Positions 9,836-18,651 of a stretch of 64,000 nucleotides of DNA are shown here, piece after piece. A model generated the notes under the pieces. That model saw only the letters and a list, made by a program, of their open reading frames with translations. It made no database searches and was not told the DNA's origin. This DNA comes from Idiomarina xiamenensis 10-D-4 (lineage in GTDB: Bacteria; Pseudomonadota; Gammaproteobacteria; Enterobacterales; Alteromonadaceae). The first letter of the stretch is position 1. Each line of letters starts with the position of its first letter. The stretch covers positions 1 to 64,000 of the forward strand of contig NZ_AMRG01000002.1 in the NCBI RefSeq assembly GCF_000299895.1, written 5' to 3'. Made by a program: the position numbers and the translations under genes.

Positions 9836-10276
9836 TTATTCGTCCTCGTCCTGGCGGTTCTTACAGTTGCTTGTTTGGCACTGTCCGTACAGGTAAAGGC
9901 TATGGTTGGTCAGTTTGATATTATTGGATTTGGCAACCGCCACTTGTCGATCTTCGATGACGTCATCTTCAAACTCAAAAACATGACCACAATCTAGACA
10001 AACCAAATGGTCATGATGATCTTTTGCGCTGAGTTCAAACACCGAGCGGCCGCCCTCAAAGTGGTGACGGGTGACAATACCGGCGTCATCAAATTGGTTC
10101 AACACGCGATAAACGGTGGCTAAGCCGATTTCCTCGTTTTTATCGAGCAAAATACGGTACACGTCTTCGGCGCTGATATGCTGGTTGGCAGGGTTTTTCA
10201 GTATCTCCAGGATCTTCATCCGTGGTGAAGTAACCTTAAGTCCAGCTTTTTTCAATTGTTCGTCATTAGTCGGCAT
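9836..10276 (-). CDS. fur: Ferric uptake regulator Fur
   Basis: Iron-responsive transcriptional repressor. The 146-residue product has the winged-helix DNA-binding half (LKKAGLKVTSPRMKILEIL; GLATVYRVLNQFDDAGI) and the dimerisation half with HHDHLVCLDCGHVFEF and a second cysteine pair (CQTSNC) that forms the structural zinc site. Length and motifs match E. coli Fur (148 aa). A divergent DUF4442 gene lies upstream, separating fur from fldA, which are adjacent in E. coli. Confidence 0.96.
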   Translation of the reverse strand: MPTNDEQLKKAGLKVTSPRMKILEILKNPANQHISAEDVYRILLDKNEEIGLATVYRVLNQFDDAGIVTRHHFEGGRSVFELSAKDHHDHLVCLDCGHVFEFEDDVIEDRQVAVAKSNNIKLTNHSLYLYGQCQTSNCKNRQDEDE

Positions 10277-10309
10277 AGTGCTTCACTGTTTAATACATCT
10301 GGATAACCC

Positions 10310-10315
10310 ATTATA
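10310..10315 (-). promoter_or_regulatory. Putative -10 element of fur
   Basis: A perfect TATAAT on the minus strand, 33 nt upstream of the fur ATG. No good -35 hexamer lies 16-18 nt further upstream (best is TTTCAT). No clear Fur box is visible, so autoregulation cannot be claimed. Confidence 0.4.
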
Positions 10316-10455
10316 GACAGATAAATCAGCGGATGAAATGGCAAATCGAAAAAGCCCGATAAAGCCGATAAAACCGAGGCCAGACTGGTCAGGCTTAATG
10401 GCTTTTGGCATACTAAACGACGCAGTCTTATCTCATCCGACCAGTTGGAGTTGCT

Positions 10456-10926
10456 ATGTTTTGGATTTTCAAGCATCCGCGCTTGTTGAAGACCATTTTA
10501 AATAGTTGGCCGCCATTTTTTTGGTGTGGTATCCGTATTCGCCATTTAAACGCCGACTATCAGCATAGCCGGGTAGAATTAAAATGGCGCCCGTGGACTA
10601 AGAATATTAACCGCAGCCAATACGGCGGTAGTCTATATTCCATGGCCGACCCGATGTTTGCACTCATGCTGTATGGTATTTTGGGTGGGGAACGCTACCA
10701 AATTTGGGATAAGTCATCGCATATCGACTATATTAAGCCGGGCATTGGTCGTTTAAGCGCTGACTTTAAGATTAGCGATGCGCAAATTGCAGAGATCAAA
10801 CATCACACCGAACAGGGCGAAAAATATTTTCCCGAATTTGAAGTTGAGGTGAAAGACCGTCGCGGCGAAGTGGTTTGTCGACTACGACGTACGTTGTATG
10901 TACGTAAACGTAAACATCATCGTTAA
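10456..10926 (+). CDS. DUF4442 hotdog-fold protein (putative thioesterase)
   Basis: A 156-residue protein of the DUF4442 hotdog family, related to acyl-CoA thioesterases of the PaaI type. Family features are GIRIRHLNADYQHSRVELK, the NRSQYGGSLYSMADPMFALM helix and a basic C-terminus. The substrate is unknown. It starts after GGAGTTGCT and is transcribed divergently from fur. In E. coli fldA directly precedes fur, so here this gene interrupts the conserved pair. Confidence 0.75.
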   Translation: MFWIFKHPRLLKTILNSWPPFFWCGIRIRHLNADYQHSRVELKWRPWTKNINRSQYGGSLYSMADPMFALMLYGILGGERYQIWDKSSHIDYIKPGIGRLSADFKISDAQIAEIKHHTEQGEKYFPEFEVEVKDRRGEVVCRLRRTLYVRKRKHHR

Positions 10927-10962
10927 ATAATTAGACGCAGTGCGTGACTGCTGTGCGCTTAT

Positions 10963-10994
10963 AAAAAAGCCGGGCTAATACAAAGTGCCCGGCT
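10963..10994 (-). terminator. Rho-independent terminator of the fldA operon
   Basis: On the minus strand AGCCGGGC pairs with GCCCGGCT (8 bp, 11-nt loop), followed by a run of six T. It lies 32 nt after the fldA stop. It could also slow transcripts reading out of the convergent DUF4442 gene. Confidence 0.85.
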
Positions 10995-11025
10995 GATATC
11001 ATTAGTTAAGCAGTGCGGTTAGCGG

Positions 11026-11553
11026 TTAGTCGGCTAACTCAGCTAAACACATTTCTTCATACACTTGCGCGCACCATTTTTGTACACGTTCTTTGGTCAG
11101 TTCTGGTTGACGGTCTTCGTCGATACCTAAACCTACAAAGTGGTTTTCGTCGACTAAACCCTTCGATGCTTCAAAATGATAACTATCGGTCGGCCAATGA
11201 CCGACGATAATGGCACCGCGAGCTTCAACGATGTCGCGTACCATACCCATCGCATCGAGGAAGTATTCGGCGTAATCCTCTTGGTCACCACAACCAAAAA
11301 TAGCGACTAACTTATCGGTGAAATCGATTTCTTCCAGTTCCGGGAAGAAGTCATCCCAGTCACACTGAGCTTCACCGTAGTACCAAGTTGGAATACCGAA
11401 CAGCAGCAAATCGAACTGTGCGATATCCTCTTTACTTGATTTGGCGATGTCTTTGACGTCGACCAGTTTTTTACCCAGTTGTTTCTGGATCATTTGAGCG
11501 ACGGCTTCGGTGTTACCCGTATCACTACCAAAGAAAATTCCAACGCTTGCCAT
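11026..11553 (-). CDS. fldA: Flavodoxin
   Basis: FMN-binding electron carrier that feeds electrons to IspG/IspH, biotin synthase, activating enzymes and others. The 175-residue product has the phosphate-binding loop GSDTGNTEAVA, the isoalloxazine-stacking IPTWYYGEAQCDWDDF and FGCGDQEDYAEYF, typical of long-chain FldA. It follows ybfE by 3 nt on the same strand and ends at a strong terminator. The ybfE-fldA order matches E. coli. Confidence 0.95.
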   Translation of the reverse strand: MASVGIFFGSDTGNTEAVAQMIQKQLGKKLVDVKDIAKSSKEDIAQFDLLLFGIPTWYYGEAQCDWDDFFPELEEIDFTDKLVAIFGCGDQEDYAEYFLDAMGMVRDIVEARGAIIVGHWPTDSYHFEASKGLVDENHFVGLGIDEDRQPELTKERVQKWCAQVYEEMCLAELAD

Positions 11554-11556
11554 ATG

Positions 11557-11871
11557 TCAGTTTTTACCCGGTTTGTTTGATGAACTGCTCGAACAGGTTG
11601 CCTTAGGCAATGCGGTTCGAAGCATCGACTCGATCAGTTCGCTACGACTGACGCCTTGCTGCTCTGCGTGCAGGTTGAGTGCGTCATAGAGCGCCTGATC
11701 CACTTTTAACTCTATACGGCGTAAGCCGTTAATACGGTCACGTCGTAATTGACGACGTTTATTGACCTTTAATTGTTCTTCGCGTGACAATGGATTGGTG
11801 CGTGGACGGCCACGCTTCGCTTGTCCCACGAACAGGTCGATAGTGACCTTATCGTTATTTTCTTTCGCCAT
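11557..11871 (-). CDS. ybfE: YbfE-type ribbon-helix-helix protein (LexA-regulated protein family)
   Basis: Small DNA-binding-like protein homologous to E. coli YbfE. The frame is open further upstream, but homology starts at MAKENNDKVTIDLF, so I place the start at 11871 (104 aa). Key segments are KRGRPRTNPLSREEQLKVNKR and the ribbon-helix-helix-like RIELKVDQALYDALN...SRSELIESML. The C-terminus is Ser-rich. E. coli ybfE belongs to the LexA regulon; no clear SOS box was identified here. Cotranscribed with fldA. Confidence 0.82.
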   Translation of the reverse strand: MAKENNDKVTIDLFVGQAKRGRPRTNPLSREEQLKVNKRRQLRRDRINGLRRIELKVDQALYDALNLHAEQQGVSRSELIESMLRTALPKATCSSSSSNKPGKN

Positions 11872-11885
11872 AGTGTCAGTGGGGC

Positions 11886-12107
11886 TTATCCAGCCAGTTG
11901 GCTTTCCCAAATGACTTGAATGATACCCTTGGCGATAAAGCCAAAACAACCTAGAAACAGAACAATCCAGACCATTACTCGACCAAACTTAGGCACATCG
12001 GCGCGTTTTAACACGTCTTGGATGGCTAAACCTATCAACAAAAATAGGATGCCTAGTGCGATATCAGTTCCAATCGCCTCAATTTGCTCGTAATACTCTG
12101 ACAGCAT
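11886..12107 (-). CDS. DUF2788 small membrane protein
   Basis: A 73-residue protein with two transmembrane helices (about residues 13-32 and 43-64) separated by a basic loop (LKRADVPKFGR). The sequence pattern matches DUF2788, found next to ybfE/ybfF in many marine gammaproteobacteria. Function unknown. It lies 14 nt upstream of ybfE on the same strand. Confidence 0.75.
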   Translation of the reverse strand: MLSEYYEQIEAIGTDIALGILFLLIGLAIQDVLKRADVPKFGRVMVWIVLFLGCFGFIAKGIIQVIWESQLAG

Positions 12108-12184
12108 GAAATGTCCTCGACTGCACTAGGGTGCGAGCATATCACAAATGAAAACCATTCGCGATAGCGAAACCCCCGAAGATG

Positions 12185-12982
12185 TTATGACTCGATAAAT
12201 TGCCGAATTAAACGATTAACGATGCGTGGCTTTTCGGCGTGTAACCAATGGCCAGCGCCTTCCACCACTTTCACTTGTGCGTCGCTATATCTTGCGGTCA
12301 CCGCATCTTGGTGAGCGCTAGTTAAGTAATCGGATTGACCACCTTTAATTAGCAGCACCGGTTTATCGAAGTGACCCTCGCTAACGGCGCCGATGATATT
12401 ATCATAATTCTGTTGTAAAGCGGGCAAATTCAAGCGCCAATGGTAGCCTTGCTTGTCGCGGCGCAAGTTTTTTAGCAAAAACTGCCTGACGCCGCGCTCC
12501 GGAATAGCGGCTTGCATTTGTTTTTCTGCCGCTTGGCGGCTATCGACTTGAGCCAAATCAATGCCAGTTAAACAATCTAGAATATGGTTGTGGCGTGCCT
12601 CGTAGGCAACCGGTGCAACATCGGCAAATACGGCTTTTAAGATGCGTTGTGGCTGTTGCATAGTCATTTCCATGGCAATCTTACCGCCCATCGAATGACC
12701 GATGACGATAACTTGCTCAAGGTTAAGATGCTGCAACACCTTGAACGCGTCGGCAGCCATGCTCGGATAATCCATTTCTGCGCTGTGAAAGCTATCACCA
12801 TGATTACGTGTATCGATCAAAATACGTGGGTAATCTTGCAGTTCGCGGCTGATACCCTTGAGGTTATCCAAGTCACCAAAAAGGCCGTGAATCAGCATGA
12901 TTGGAGGTTTTTTTGTTTGGTTGAATTCACCCTCTAGCTGATAATTCAGCCGTGGTGATGAATCGGTTGGTGCTGCGCTCAT
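12185..12982 (-). CDS. ybfF: Alpha/beta-hydrolase, YbfF-type esterase
   Basis: Cytoplasmic esterase of the alpha/beta-hydrolase fold; E. coli YbfF hydrolyses acyl-CoA and short esters. The 265-residue product shows the oxyanion HGLFGDLDN, the nucleophile elbow GHSMGG (Ser about residue 96), an acid region around KGGQSDYL, and the catalytic His in EGAGHWLH. It is divergent from seqA, as in E. coli, with about 150 nt between them. Confidence 0.88.
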   Translation of the reverse strand: MSAAPTDSSPRLNYQLEGEFNQTKKPPIMLIHGLFGDLDNLKGISRELQDYPRILIDTRNHGDSFHSAEMDYPSMAADAFKVLQHLNLEQVIVIGHSMGGKIAMEMTMQQPQRILKAVFADVAPVAYEARHNHILDCLTGIDLAQVDSRQAAEKQMQAAIPERGVRQFLLKNLRRDKQGYHWRLNLPALQQNYDNIIGAVSEGHFDKPVLLIKGGQSDYLTSAHQDAVTARYSDAQVKVVEGAGHWLHAEKPRIVNRLIRQFIES

Positions 12983-13093
12983 AAGAACTCACCTGCAGGA
13001 TTAAGCAACGGATTGATAGGGCAATATTGTCGTCGCTTTTGCCAACCTCCGCAAGCCGCTAACTTTGAGCATGGAGCATTGGCGCTGAATCGG

Positions 13094-13099
13094 TATAAT
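13094..13099 (+). promoter_or_regulatory. Putative -10 element of seqA
   Basis: A perfect TATAAT 33 nt upstream of the seqA ATG. The hexamer at the standard spacing is poor (ATGGAG), and TTGAGC lies too far (23 nt). The -10 is credible; the -35 is unresolved. Confidence 0.4.
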
Positions 13100-13132
13100 A
13101 GGCGCGATAAAAAAGTAACCACGGAAGACGCC

Positions 13133-13627
13133 ATGAAACGCATTGAACTAGATGACGACTTATATGCCTATATTGCCTCGCATACGCAACAAATTGGCGA
13201 AAGTGCGTCGGATATTTTGCGCCGTCTGCTAGCGTTCGATTCGGCTGCCGCAGTTGAACATGCCGATAGCTCAACATCACTGCCAACGACAGCGTCGGTA
13301 TTTGATCGGCTAAACCAACCTGACGTGGCCGCACAACGCAGTGCAGTCGGTCGTTTTTTATATATTTTGAGTCTGTTATATCGGAGTCACCGACAAGACT
13401 TTGCCAAGGTTTTACAGATCCGTGGCCGTGATCGGGTGTACTTTGCGACCAGTGAAGAGGCATTATTAGCCTCGGGTAACAGCACCAATCCCAAACAAAT
13501 TCCAGATTCCGATTATTGGGTGGTGACGAACAACAACACCACTAAAAAGAAATCGATGCTAACCTTAGTAGCCACAGAGCTAGGTTATAGCCCAGCCGAG
13601 GCCGAAAAGATAAGGGACTTTTTATAA
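13133..13627 (+). CDS. seqA: Negative modulator of replication initiation SeqA
   Basis: Binds hemimethylated GATC, sequesters oriC after initiation and organises new DNA. The frame is open further upstream, but SeqA homology begins at MKRIELDDDLYAYI, so the start is the ATG at 13133 after GGAAGAC (164 aa). The N-terminal oligomerisation helix (residues 1-35) and the C-terminal DNA-binding domain (QIRGRDRVYFATSEEALL; VVTNNNTTKKKSML) are intact; the linker is short. Presence implies Dam methylation in this host. The stop abuts the pgm start. Confidence 0.93.
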   Translation: MKRIELDDDLYAYIASHTQQIGESASDILRRLLAFDSAAAVEHADSSTSLPTTASVFDRLNQPDVAAQRSAVGRFLYILSLLYRSHRQDFAKVLQIRGRDRVYFATSEEALLASGNSTNPKQIPDSDYWVVTNNNTTKKKSMLTLVATELGYSPAEAEKIRDFL

Positions 13628-15292
13628 ATGGCGACTCATCCTCGCGCCGGCCAAGCCGCGCAAGCTAGTGACTTAATTAATGTTGCGCAGTTGGTCAGCG
13701 CTTATTATGTAGCAGAACCGGACAGCCGTGATGCGCAGCAACAGGTCAAGTTTGGTACTTCTGGGCATCGTGGCTCGGCTTTTAAACGGGCCTTCAACGA
13801 AGCCCATATTCTCGCCATTTGTCAGGCCATTTGTGCCTACCGTGAGGAGCAGGGCATCAACGGTCCGCTGTTGTTAGGCAAAGACACCCATGCGTTATCT
13901 GAAGCTGCTTACGCGACAGCGCTGGAGGTGTTCATTGGTAATGGCGTCGAAGTGCACATTCAAAATAACGATGGTTATACACCAACCCCCGTTATTAGCC
14001 ACGCGATTTTGCGTTATAACCAAGGTCGACAAGACGGCTTATGTGATGGTGTAGTGATCACACCTTCGCACAACCCGCCCGCTGATGGCGGCTTTAAATA
14101 CAACCCACCACACGGTGGTCCGGCTGATAGCGATGCCACCAAAGTCATCGAAAAGTATGCCAACGCGTTATTGTCATCAGAGCTGGCTGGCGTCAATGCC
14201 GTTAGCTATGACGAAGCGCTAAATAGCCCGTTGTGTGTGCGCGTGGATTGGCAGCAGCAATATATTGCGGCACTTGAACAGGTCGTCGACATGGCGGCAA
14301 TTAAGCAAGCCGGTGTGCGCATTGGCGTTGACGCCATGGGTGGCGCAGGCGCCCAATATTGGGCTGCAATCGCCGAGCATTACGGCTTGAACATCGATGT
14401 TCGCCATGCCCAAGTAGATCCGGCTTTTGCCTTTATGACCTTGGATAAAGACGGCGCCATTCGTATGGACTGTTCTTCGCCGTATGCCATGGCTGGCTTA
14501 TTGGCATTAAAAGACCAGTTTGATATTGCTGTTGGCAACGACCCAGACTACGACCGGCATGGTATTGTCACGCCATCGGCTGGATTGATGAATCCGAATC
14601 ATTATTTAGCGGTGGCTATTGATTACTTATGTCAGCAGCGCGACTGGCCAGCTACTTTAGCGATAGGTAAAACGTTGGTGTCGAGTGCGTTAATCGATAA
14701 AGTGGTGGCGGCTAATCAACGTCAGCTATTTGAGGTGCCGGTTGGCTTTAAGTGGTTCGCGCCGGGCTTACATGACCAACAACTGGCGTTTGCTGGCGAG
14801 GAAAGCGCTGGAGCAACCTTTGCTGACCGCCAAGGTCAAGTTTGGACAACCGATAAAGACGGTATCATCATGGCGTTGCTAGCGGCCGAAATTGTGGCTG
14901 TAACAGGGCAAGATCCAAGCCAGTATTACCAACAACTTTGTCAGCGTTTTGGTACTTCTTATTATCAACGCATTGATAAACCATCGAGCACCGAACGTAA
15001 TCAAGCGTTTGCCAAAATTCGCGATTATAAAGTCAGTAAAAAGTTGGCTCAGGTGACACTGGCGGGCGATGCGATCACGCAAGTCATGACTCGCGCTAGC
15101 GCTAATGATGCGCCTATTGGTGGCTTAAAAGTGGTGACTGATAACGGCTGGTTTGCGGCACGTCCATCAGGCACCGAACCGGTTTATAAAATCTATTGCG
15201 AGAGCTTTGTCAGTGACGCGCACTTGCAACAGTTGGCAGAGGATGCCGCGACCATTGTCGATAGCTTGACTGCCAGCGCTGACGCTGACTAG
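13628..15292 (+). CDS. pgm: Phosphoglucomutase (alpha-D-glucose phosphate-specific)
   Basis: Interconverts glucose 1-phosphate and glucose 6-phosphate. The 554-residue product has the substrate-entry FGTSGHRG, the catalytic phosphoserine loop ITPSHNPPADGGFKYNPP, the metal loop GNDPDYDRHG, the sugar loop GEESAG and the phosphate-binding RPSGTEPVYKIYCESF. ATG starts directly after the seqA TAA, giving a seqA-pgm operon as in E. coli. Confidence 0.95.
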   Translation: MATHPRAGQAAQASDLINVAQLVSAYYVAEPDSRDAQQQVKFGTSGHRGSAFKRAFNEAHILAICQAICAYREEQGINGPLLLGKDTHALSEAAYATALEVFIGNGVEVHIQNNDGYTPTPVISHAILRYNQGRQDGLCDGVVITPSHNPPADGGFKYNPPHGGPADSDATKVIEKYANALLSSELAGVNAVSYDEALNSPLCVRVDWQQQYIAALEQVVDMAAIKQAGVRIGVDAMGGAGAQYWAAIAEHYGLNIDVRHAQVDPAFAFMTLDKDGAIRMDCSSPYAMAGLLALKDQFDIAVGNDPDYDRHGIVTPSAGLMNPNHYLAVAIDYLCQQRDWPATLAIGKTLVSSALIDKVVAANQRQLFEVPVGFKWFAPGLHDQQLAFAGEESAGATFADRQGQVWTTDKDGIIMALLAAEIVAVTGQDPSQYYQQLCQRFGTSYYQRIDKPSSTERNQAFAKIRDYKVSKKLAQVTLAGDAITQVMTRASANDAPIGGLKVVTDNGWFAARPSGTEPVYKIYCESFVSDAHLQQLAEDAATIVDSLTASADAD

Positions 15293-15308
15293 TTCAGCCG
15301 CATCATAA

Positions 15309-15343
15309 CCATGCTAGCGGCGCGTTGCTGGCCGCTAGCATGG
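15309..15343. terminator. Long hairpin between convergent pgm and MFS genes
   Basis: Perfect 13-bp inverted repeat CCATGCTAGCGGC (15309-15321) and GCCGCTAGCATGG (15331-15343) with a 9-nt loop, between the pgm stop and the MFS stop. The following tract is only ATTATTT, so termination efficiency is uncertain, but the position fits a bidirectional terminator. Confidence 0.65.
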
Positions 15344-15345
15344 CA

Positions 15346-16635
15346 TTATTTACGTCTAAGTACGGCATTGCCGGTAACGACTTCTTCATCCTCTTCTTCT
15401 TCAGGCACGCTTTCGGCCATGGTCGTTAATAGCTCATCCGAGGTTTGTGATGGCGCTAGCACAGCAAAGTTGGTATGCAGCTGGTCTTCGGCTTTGCTGC
15501 GTTTACTAATACGGTAAATCGCGTACAGGGCAACAATAGCCGTTAACACCATCAGCAAATAAAAGAAGTGATTAGCTTGGCCAAATTGCATCAGTCCAGC
15601 GACTGCCGGCGCACCAATAATTGAACCCGCACCGCCAATTTTAATGATAGCTCCGGTCGCACCTACCATTTGATCTTTTTCTAGATAATCATTGGTGTGC
15701 GCCATACCCAAGGAGTACAGCGGCAGAATAAATGCACCCAACACGATAACGGCTGGATAAATCAGATGTACCTGTGTGGCACCTAATTGCGATAAAACAT
15801 AGGCAAGCACAGAGCCGCCACTGGCACAGATAACGATCATCAAACGGCGGTCGACACGATCAGACAACAGACCAATAGGTGCTTGTGCCAGCATGCCGCC
15901 AAAAATAAACGCCGCCATAAAATAAGTCACTTGGGTAACACTCAGGCCTATAGATGAGGCATAAACCGGCCCCACACCATAAAACATGGCATAGCAGGCC
16001 TGCATAATGAAGGCGTTAACGACACCCAACGGAACCGTATTCAATAATAACTTAATCGGCACTTTGCGCGGTTTGTGGGTGGTCGGTTCGACCGTCACAC
16101 TGATTAATATGGGGATTAGCGCAAAGTTAATGAGCAACGCGGCAATAGCGAATGCAGTAAAGCCGGTTGGATCGGCGATGCCGAGCACTAATTGTCCGCC
16201 CACTAAAGCGCCATAAATTAACACTAAATACACCGAGAGCAGGGTGCCGCGGCTGCGATTATCGGCCATGGTATTGAGCCAGCTTTCTACGATCAGGAAC
16301 AATCCGGAAATGGCAAAACCGGTTAAAAACCGCATGACAAACCAGACCACCGGGTTAATCCAAATCGATTGCACTAAAATGGAAAATGCGGCAAGTGCTG
16401 CTAACCCACCAAATGAACGAATATAACCGACTCGACGGATATCTTTTGGTGCTCGTGTTGTCCCAAATAGATAACCGATAAAGTAAGCCGACATAATGAT
16501 ACCGGTGACGAGGGTACCAAAGTTTTCGATAGTCGCACGTAAACTTAACAGGGTACTGGTCATGCCCACGCAAATACCAATTAGCGTGATGCTGCTTAGC
16601 AATGAACTGACGCCTCGCAGTTGTTGTTTTAGCAT
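15346..16635 (-). CDS. Major facilitator superfamily transporter, YcaD-like
   Basis: A 429-residue inner-membrane protein with about twelve hydrophobic segments and the usual halves joined by a cytoplasmic loop near residue 195. Features resemble the YcaD-type MFS group: a first helix with SSLLSSITLIGICVGM, RFLTGFAISGLFLIVESWLN, and the motif-A-like GLLSDRVDRRLM in the second half. The C-terminus is a cytoplasmic acidic tail (residues 390-429) with a run of Glu/Asp. Substrate unknown. Confidence 0.8.
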   Translation of the reverse strand: MLKQQLRGVSSLLSSITLIGICVGMTSTLLSLRATIENFGTLVTGIIMSAYFIGYLFGTTRAPKDIRRVGYIRSFGGLAALAAFSILVQSIWINPVVWFVMRFLTGFAISGLFLIVESWLNTMADNRSRGTLLSVYLVLIYGALVGGQLVLGIADPTGFTAFAIAALLINFALIPILISVTVEPTTHKPRKVPIKLLLNTVPLGVVNAFIMQACYAMFYGVGPVYASSIGLSVTQVTYFMAAFIFGGMLAQAPIGLLSDRVDRRLMIVICASGGSVLAYVLSQLGATQVHLIYPAVIVLGAFILPLYSLGMAHTNDYLEKDQMVGATGAIIKIGGAGSIIGAPAVAGLMQFGQANHFFYLLMVLTAIVALYAIYRISKRSKAEDQLHTNFAVLAPSQTSDELLTTMAESVPEEEEDEEVVTGNAVLRRK

Positions 16636-16755
16636 GAATGGTGCTCCTGCATCGGGGAATGTTGAGGTCTAAAAAAACAGTTTTCGCACATCGCGTTTTG
16701 CTTCGCTGTACTGTAACACTGGGATGCGGTGGCGACCAGTGACAATCTGATCAAG

Positions 16756-16764
16756 TTATCCACA
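16756..16764 (+). promoter_or_regulatory. Consensus DnaA box upstream of DUF2066-hda
   Basis: TTATCCACA, an exact match to the DnaA-box consensus, 70 nt upstream of the DUF2066 start. The downstream partner gene is hda, whose product inactivates DnaA-ATP. Direct DnaA control of the operon is inference. Confidence 0.5.
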
Positions 16765-16833
16765 GCTTGTTACTTGCCGCGCGCTGGCGGGCTGTTTATC
16801 ATCCACTTATCTGCCAAAAAGGAAGGGCTTCAC

Positions 16834-17928
16834 ATGTTGCCATTGATGCGCGCTTTGACGCTTGCTCTATTGACCAGTGTGCTCAGTTGGTCAACGCTAG
16901 CCGCGACGGTTAGCGATATTTATGAAGGCCGTGTCGGTGTTAGTTCGCAGACACCGGACGAACGTCAACAAGCGCTACAAGATGCATTTAAACAAAGTTT
17001 GGTCAAAGTCGCTGGCGATCCGGCTATTGTTGAACACGCCAAGGTGCGTCAAGCGTTGCGTAATTTAAATGATTACCTGGTGCAATACGCTTATCAGCAG
17101 CAACAAGGTCAATTGCAGCTACAGGCGAGCTTTGAGCAACAACGCGTCAATCAATTGTTGACCGATATAGGTGCCAATATATGGGGCTCACGGCGGCCGA
17201 CGCTGATGTTATGGATCGCTCAACAAGACAATGACGGCCATCGCCACATTTTGAGTAACGCGGACGAAACGGTATTCATGCAACAGATCGTTAATCGCGC
17301 GCGTGAACGAGGTTTACCCATTGCCTTACCGCTTATGGATCTCAGCGACAGCATGGCGGTTAATGTTAGCGATGTATGGGGGCGCTTTAACCAACCGCTA
17401 CGTGATGCTGCGGCGCGTTATCAGGCCGATGGCATTGTGGTAGCGCGGGTGATGCCGGCCAACCAGTCCAATCTAAGCGCTGATAGCGACGGTTCAACCG
17501 CGGCTAATTGGGTGGTTGATTGGACCGTAAGTGTCGGTGAGCAACGGTTACACGGACAAACCTTGGGTGCAGATTTGAGCCTGACTGCTGCGCCATTTAT
17601 TGATGATGTGACTAATCAAGTGGCGGCTGCTTATAGCGTCTCAACGCAACCCGGTGACGCTAGCGAAATGACCCTACGTGTCGTTAATTTAGACAGTATG
17701 GCGGCAATCTTAGAGCTTGAGCAGTATTTAAACAGCTTAACCTCGGTAGCACATGTTAATTTGCAACAGTTCGGTAACGGACGTGCACAATTTAGCCTGC
17801 AGTTGCTGGGCAATCCTGAACGTGTGGCGCAAGCTTTAGAATTGGATAATCGCTTACGTAAGGTGAAGCGCGATCCGTTTAGTTTCGACCAAACCAGCGA
17901 ACTGCTGTATTACTGGATCCGGCGATGA
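16834..17928 (+). CDS. DUF2066 domain periplasmic protein
   Basis: A 364-residue exported protein of family DUF2066, commonly found directly upstream of hda in gammaproteobacteria. The open frame extends upstream, but the ATG at 16834 follows AAGGAAGGG and opens a clear signal peptide ending near STLAA. The mature N-terminus (YEGRVGVSSQTPDERQQALQ) is the conserved part of the family. The function is unknown. It overlaps hda by 4 nt (ATGA). Confidence 0.85.
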   Translation: MLPLMRALTLALLTSVLSWSTLAATVSDIYEGRVGVSSQTPDERQQALQDAFKQSLVKVAGDPAIVEHAKVRQALRNLNDYLVQYAYQQQQGQLQLQASFEQQRVNQLLTDIGANIWGSRRPTLMLWIAQQDNDGHRHILSNADETVFMQQIVNRARERGLPIALPLMDLSDSMAVNVSDVWGRFNQPLRDAAARYQADGIVVARVMPANQSNLSADSDGSTAANWVVDWTVSVGEQRLHGQTLGADLSLTAAPFIDDVTNQVAAAYSVSTQPGDASEMTLRVVNLDSMAAILELEQYLNSLTSVAHVNLQQFGNGRAQFSLQLLGNPERVAQALELDNRLRKVKRDPFSFDQTSELLYYWIRR

Positions 17929-18641
17929 ATGTTTCGCAACAGTTGCCATTAGCGGTACAGCTACCCGACGATGAGATTTTTGCGACCTTTGTGGGCGAGC
18001 ATAATCAATCGTTGGTGGCTTTGTTGCGACGTTTTGCCGAGCCTGCGGCAGTGCCGATGGCACCCAGTGAGCGGTTAGCTTTTTTATGGGGTAGTAGTGG
18101 TAGCGGCAAGAGTCATTTATTGCACAGTCTGTGCGCTGCGCAGACCTCGCAGTCGGTGATGTACTTATCTCTGCGCGAGGACGATATACTGCAGCAACCA
18201 GCATTGTTAGAGGGATTGGACAGTTACGCGCTGGTTTGTTTGGACGATATCGACCATGCGTGTGCGCGTGAAGATTGGTGTTTTGCTTTGTTTGCACTCA
18301 TCAATCGGGTATTGGATAACGGCGTCAGTCGTTTGATCATGACGGCGGGCCAGTCTAGTGCCAACTTAACGGTGGCGTTAGCCGATTTGCAGTCGCGCTT
18401 GCAGTGGGGCATACAATGTCACGTGCAACCGCTTGACGATGAACAAAAAGCGGCGGCGTTACAACGCCGAGCGGTGCAGCGAGGTTTACAGCTTAACGCT
18501 GATGTCGCGTCATTTATGGTGCAGCGTTTAGGCCGTAATATGAAGCAGTTAATGGCGCACTTGGCTGAACTCGACAGGGCTTCTATGGCGGCTCAGAGGC
18601 GCTTAACCATTCCTTTTGTTAAGCGCGTGCTAGCAATTTGA
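17925..18641 (+). CDS. hda: DnaA regulatory inactivator Hda
   Basis: AAA+ DnaA paralogue that, with the beta clamp, stimulates DnaA-ATP hydrolysis and prevents over-initiation. The 238-residue product has an N-terminal clamp-binding-like stretch (QQLPLAVQL), a Walker A-like GSSGSGKSHLL, a Walker B-like LVCLDDID and a C-terminal lid with RLGRNMKQLMAHLAELDRAS. Length equals E. coli Hda. Translationally coupled to DUF2066. Confidence 0.92.
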   Translation: MNVSQQLPLAVQLPDDEIFATFVGEHNQSLVALLRRFAEPAAVPMAPSERLAFLWGSSGSGKSHLLHSLCAAQTSQSVMYLSLREDDILQQPALLEGLDSYALVCLDDIDHACAREDWCFALFALINRVLDNGVSRLIMTAGQSSANLTVALADLQSRLQWGIQCHVQPLDDEQKAAALQRRAVQRGLQLNADVASFMVQRLGRNMKQLMAHLAELDRASMAAQRRLTIPFVKRVLAI

Positions 18642-18651
18642 TGCGATAGCG

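Noticed and set aside
13059-13463. Minus-strand open frame over seqA
   Set aside because: It is antisense to well-conserved seqA codons and matches nothing recognisable.
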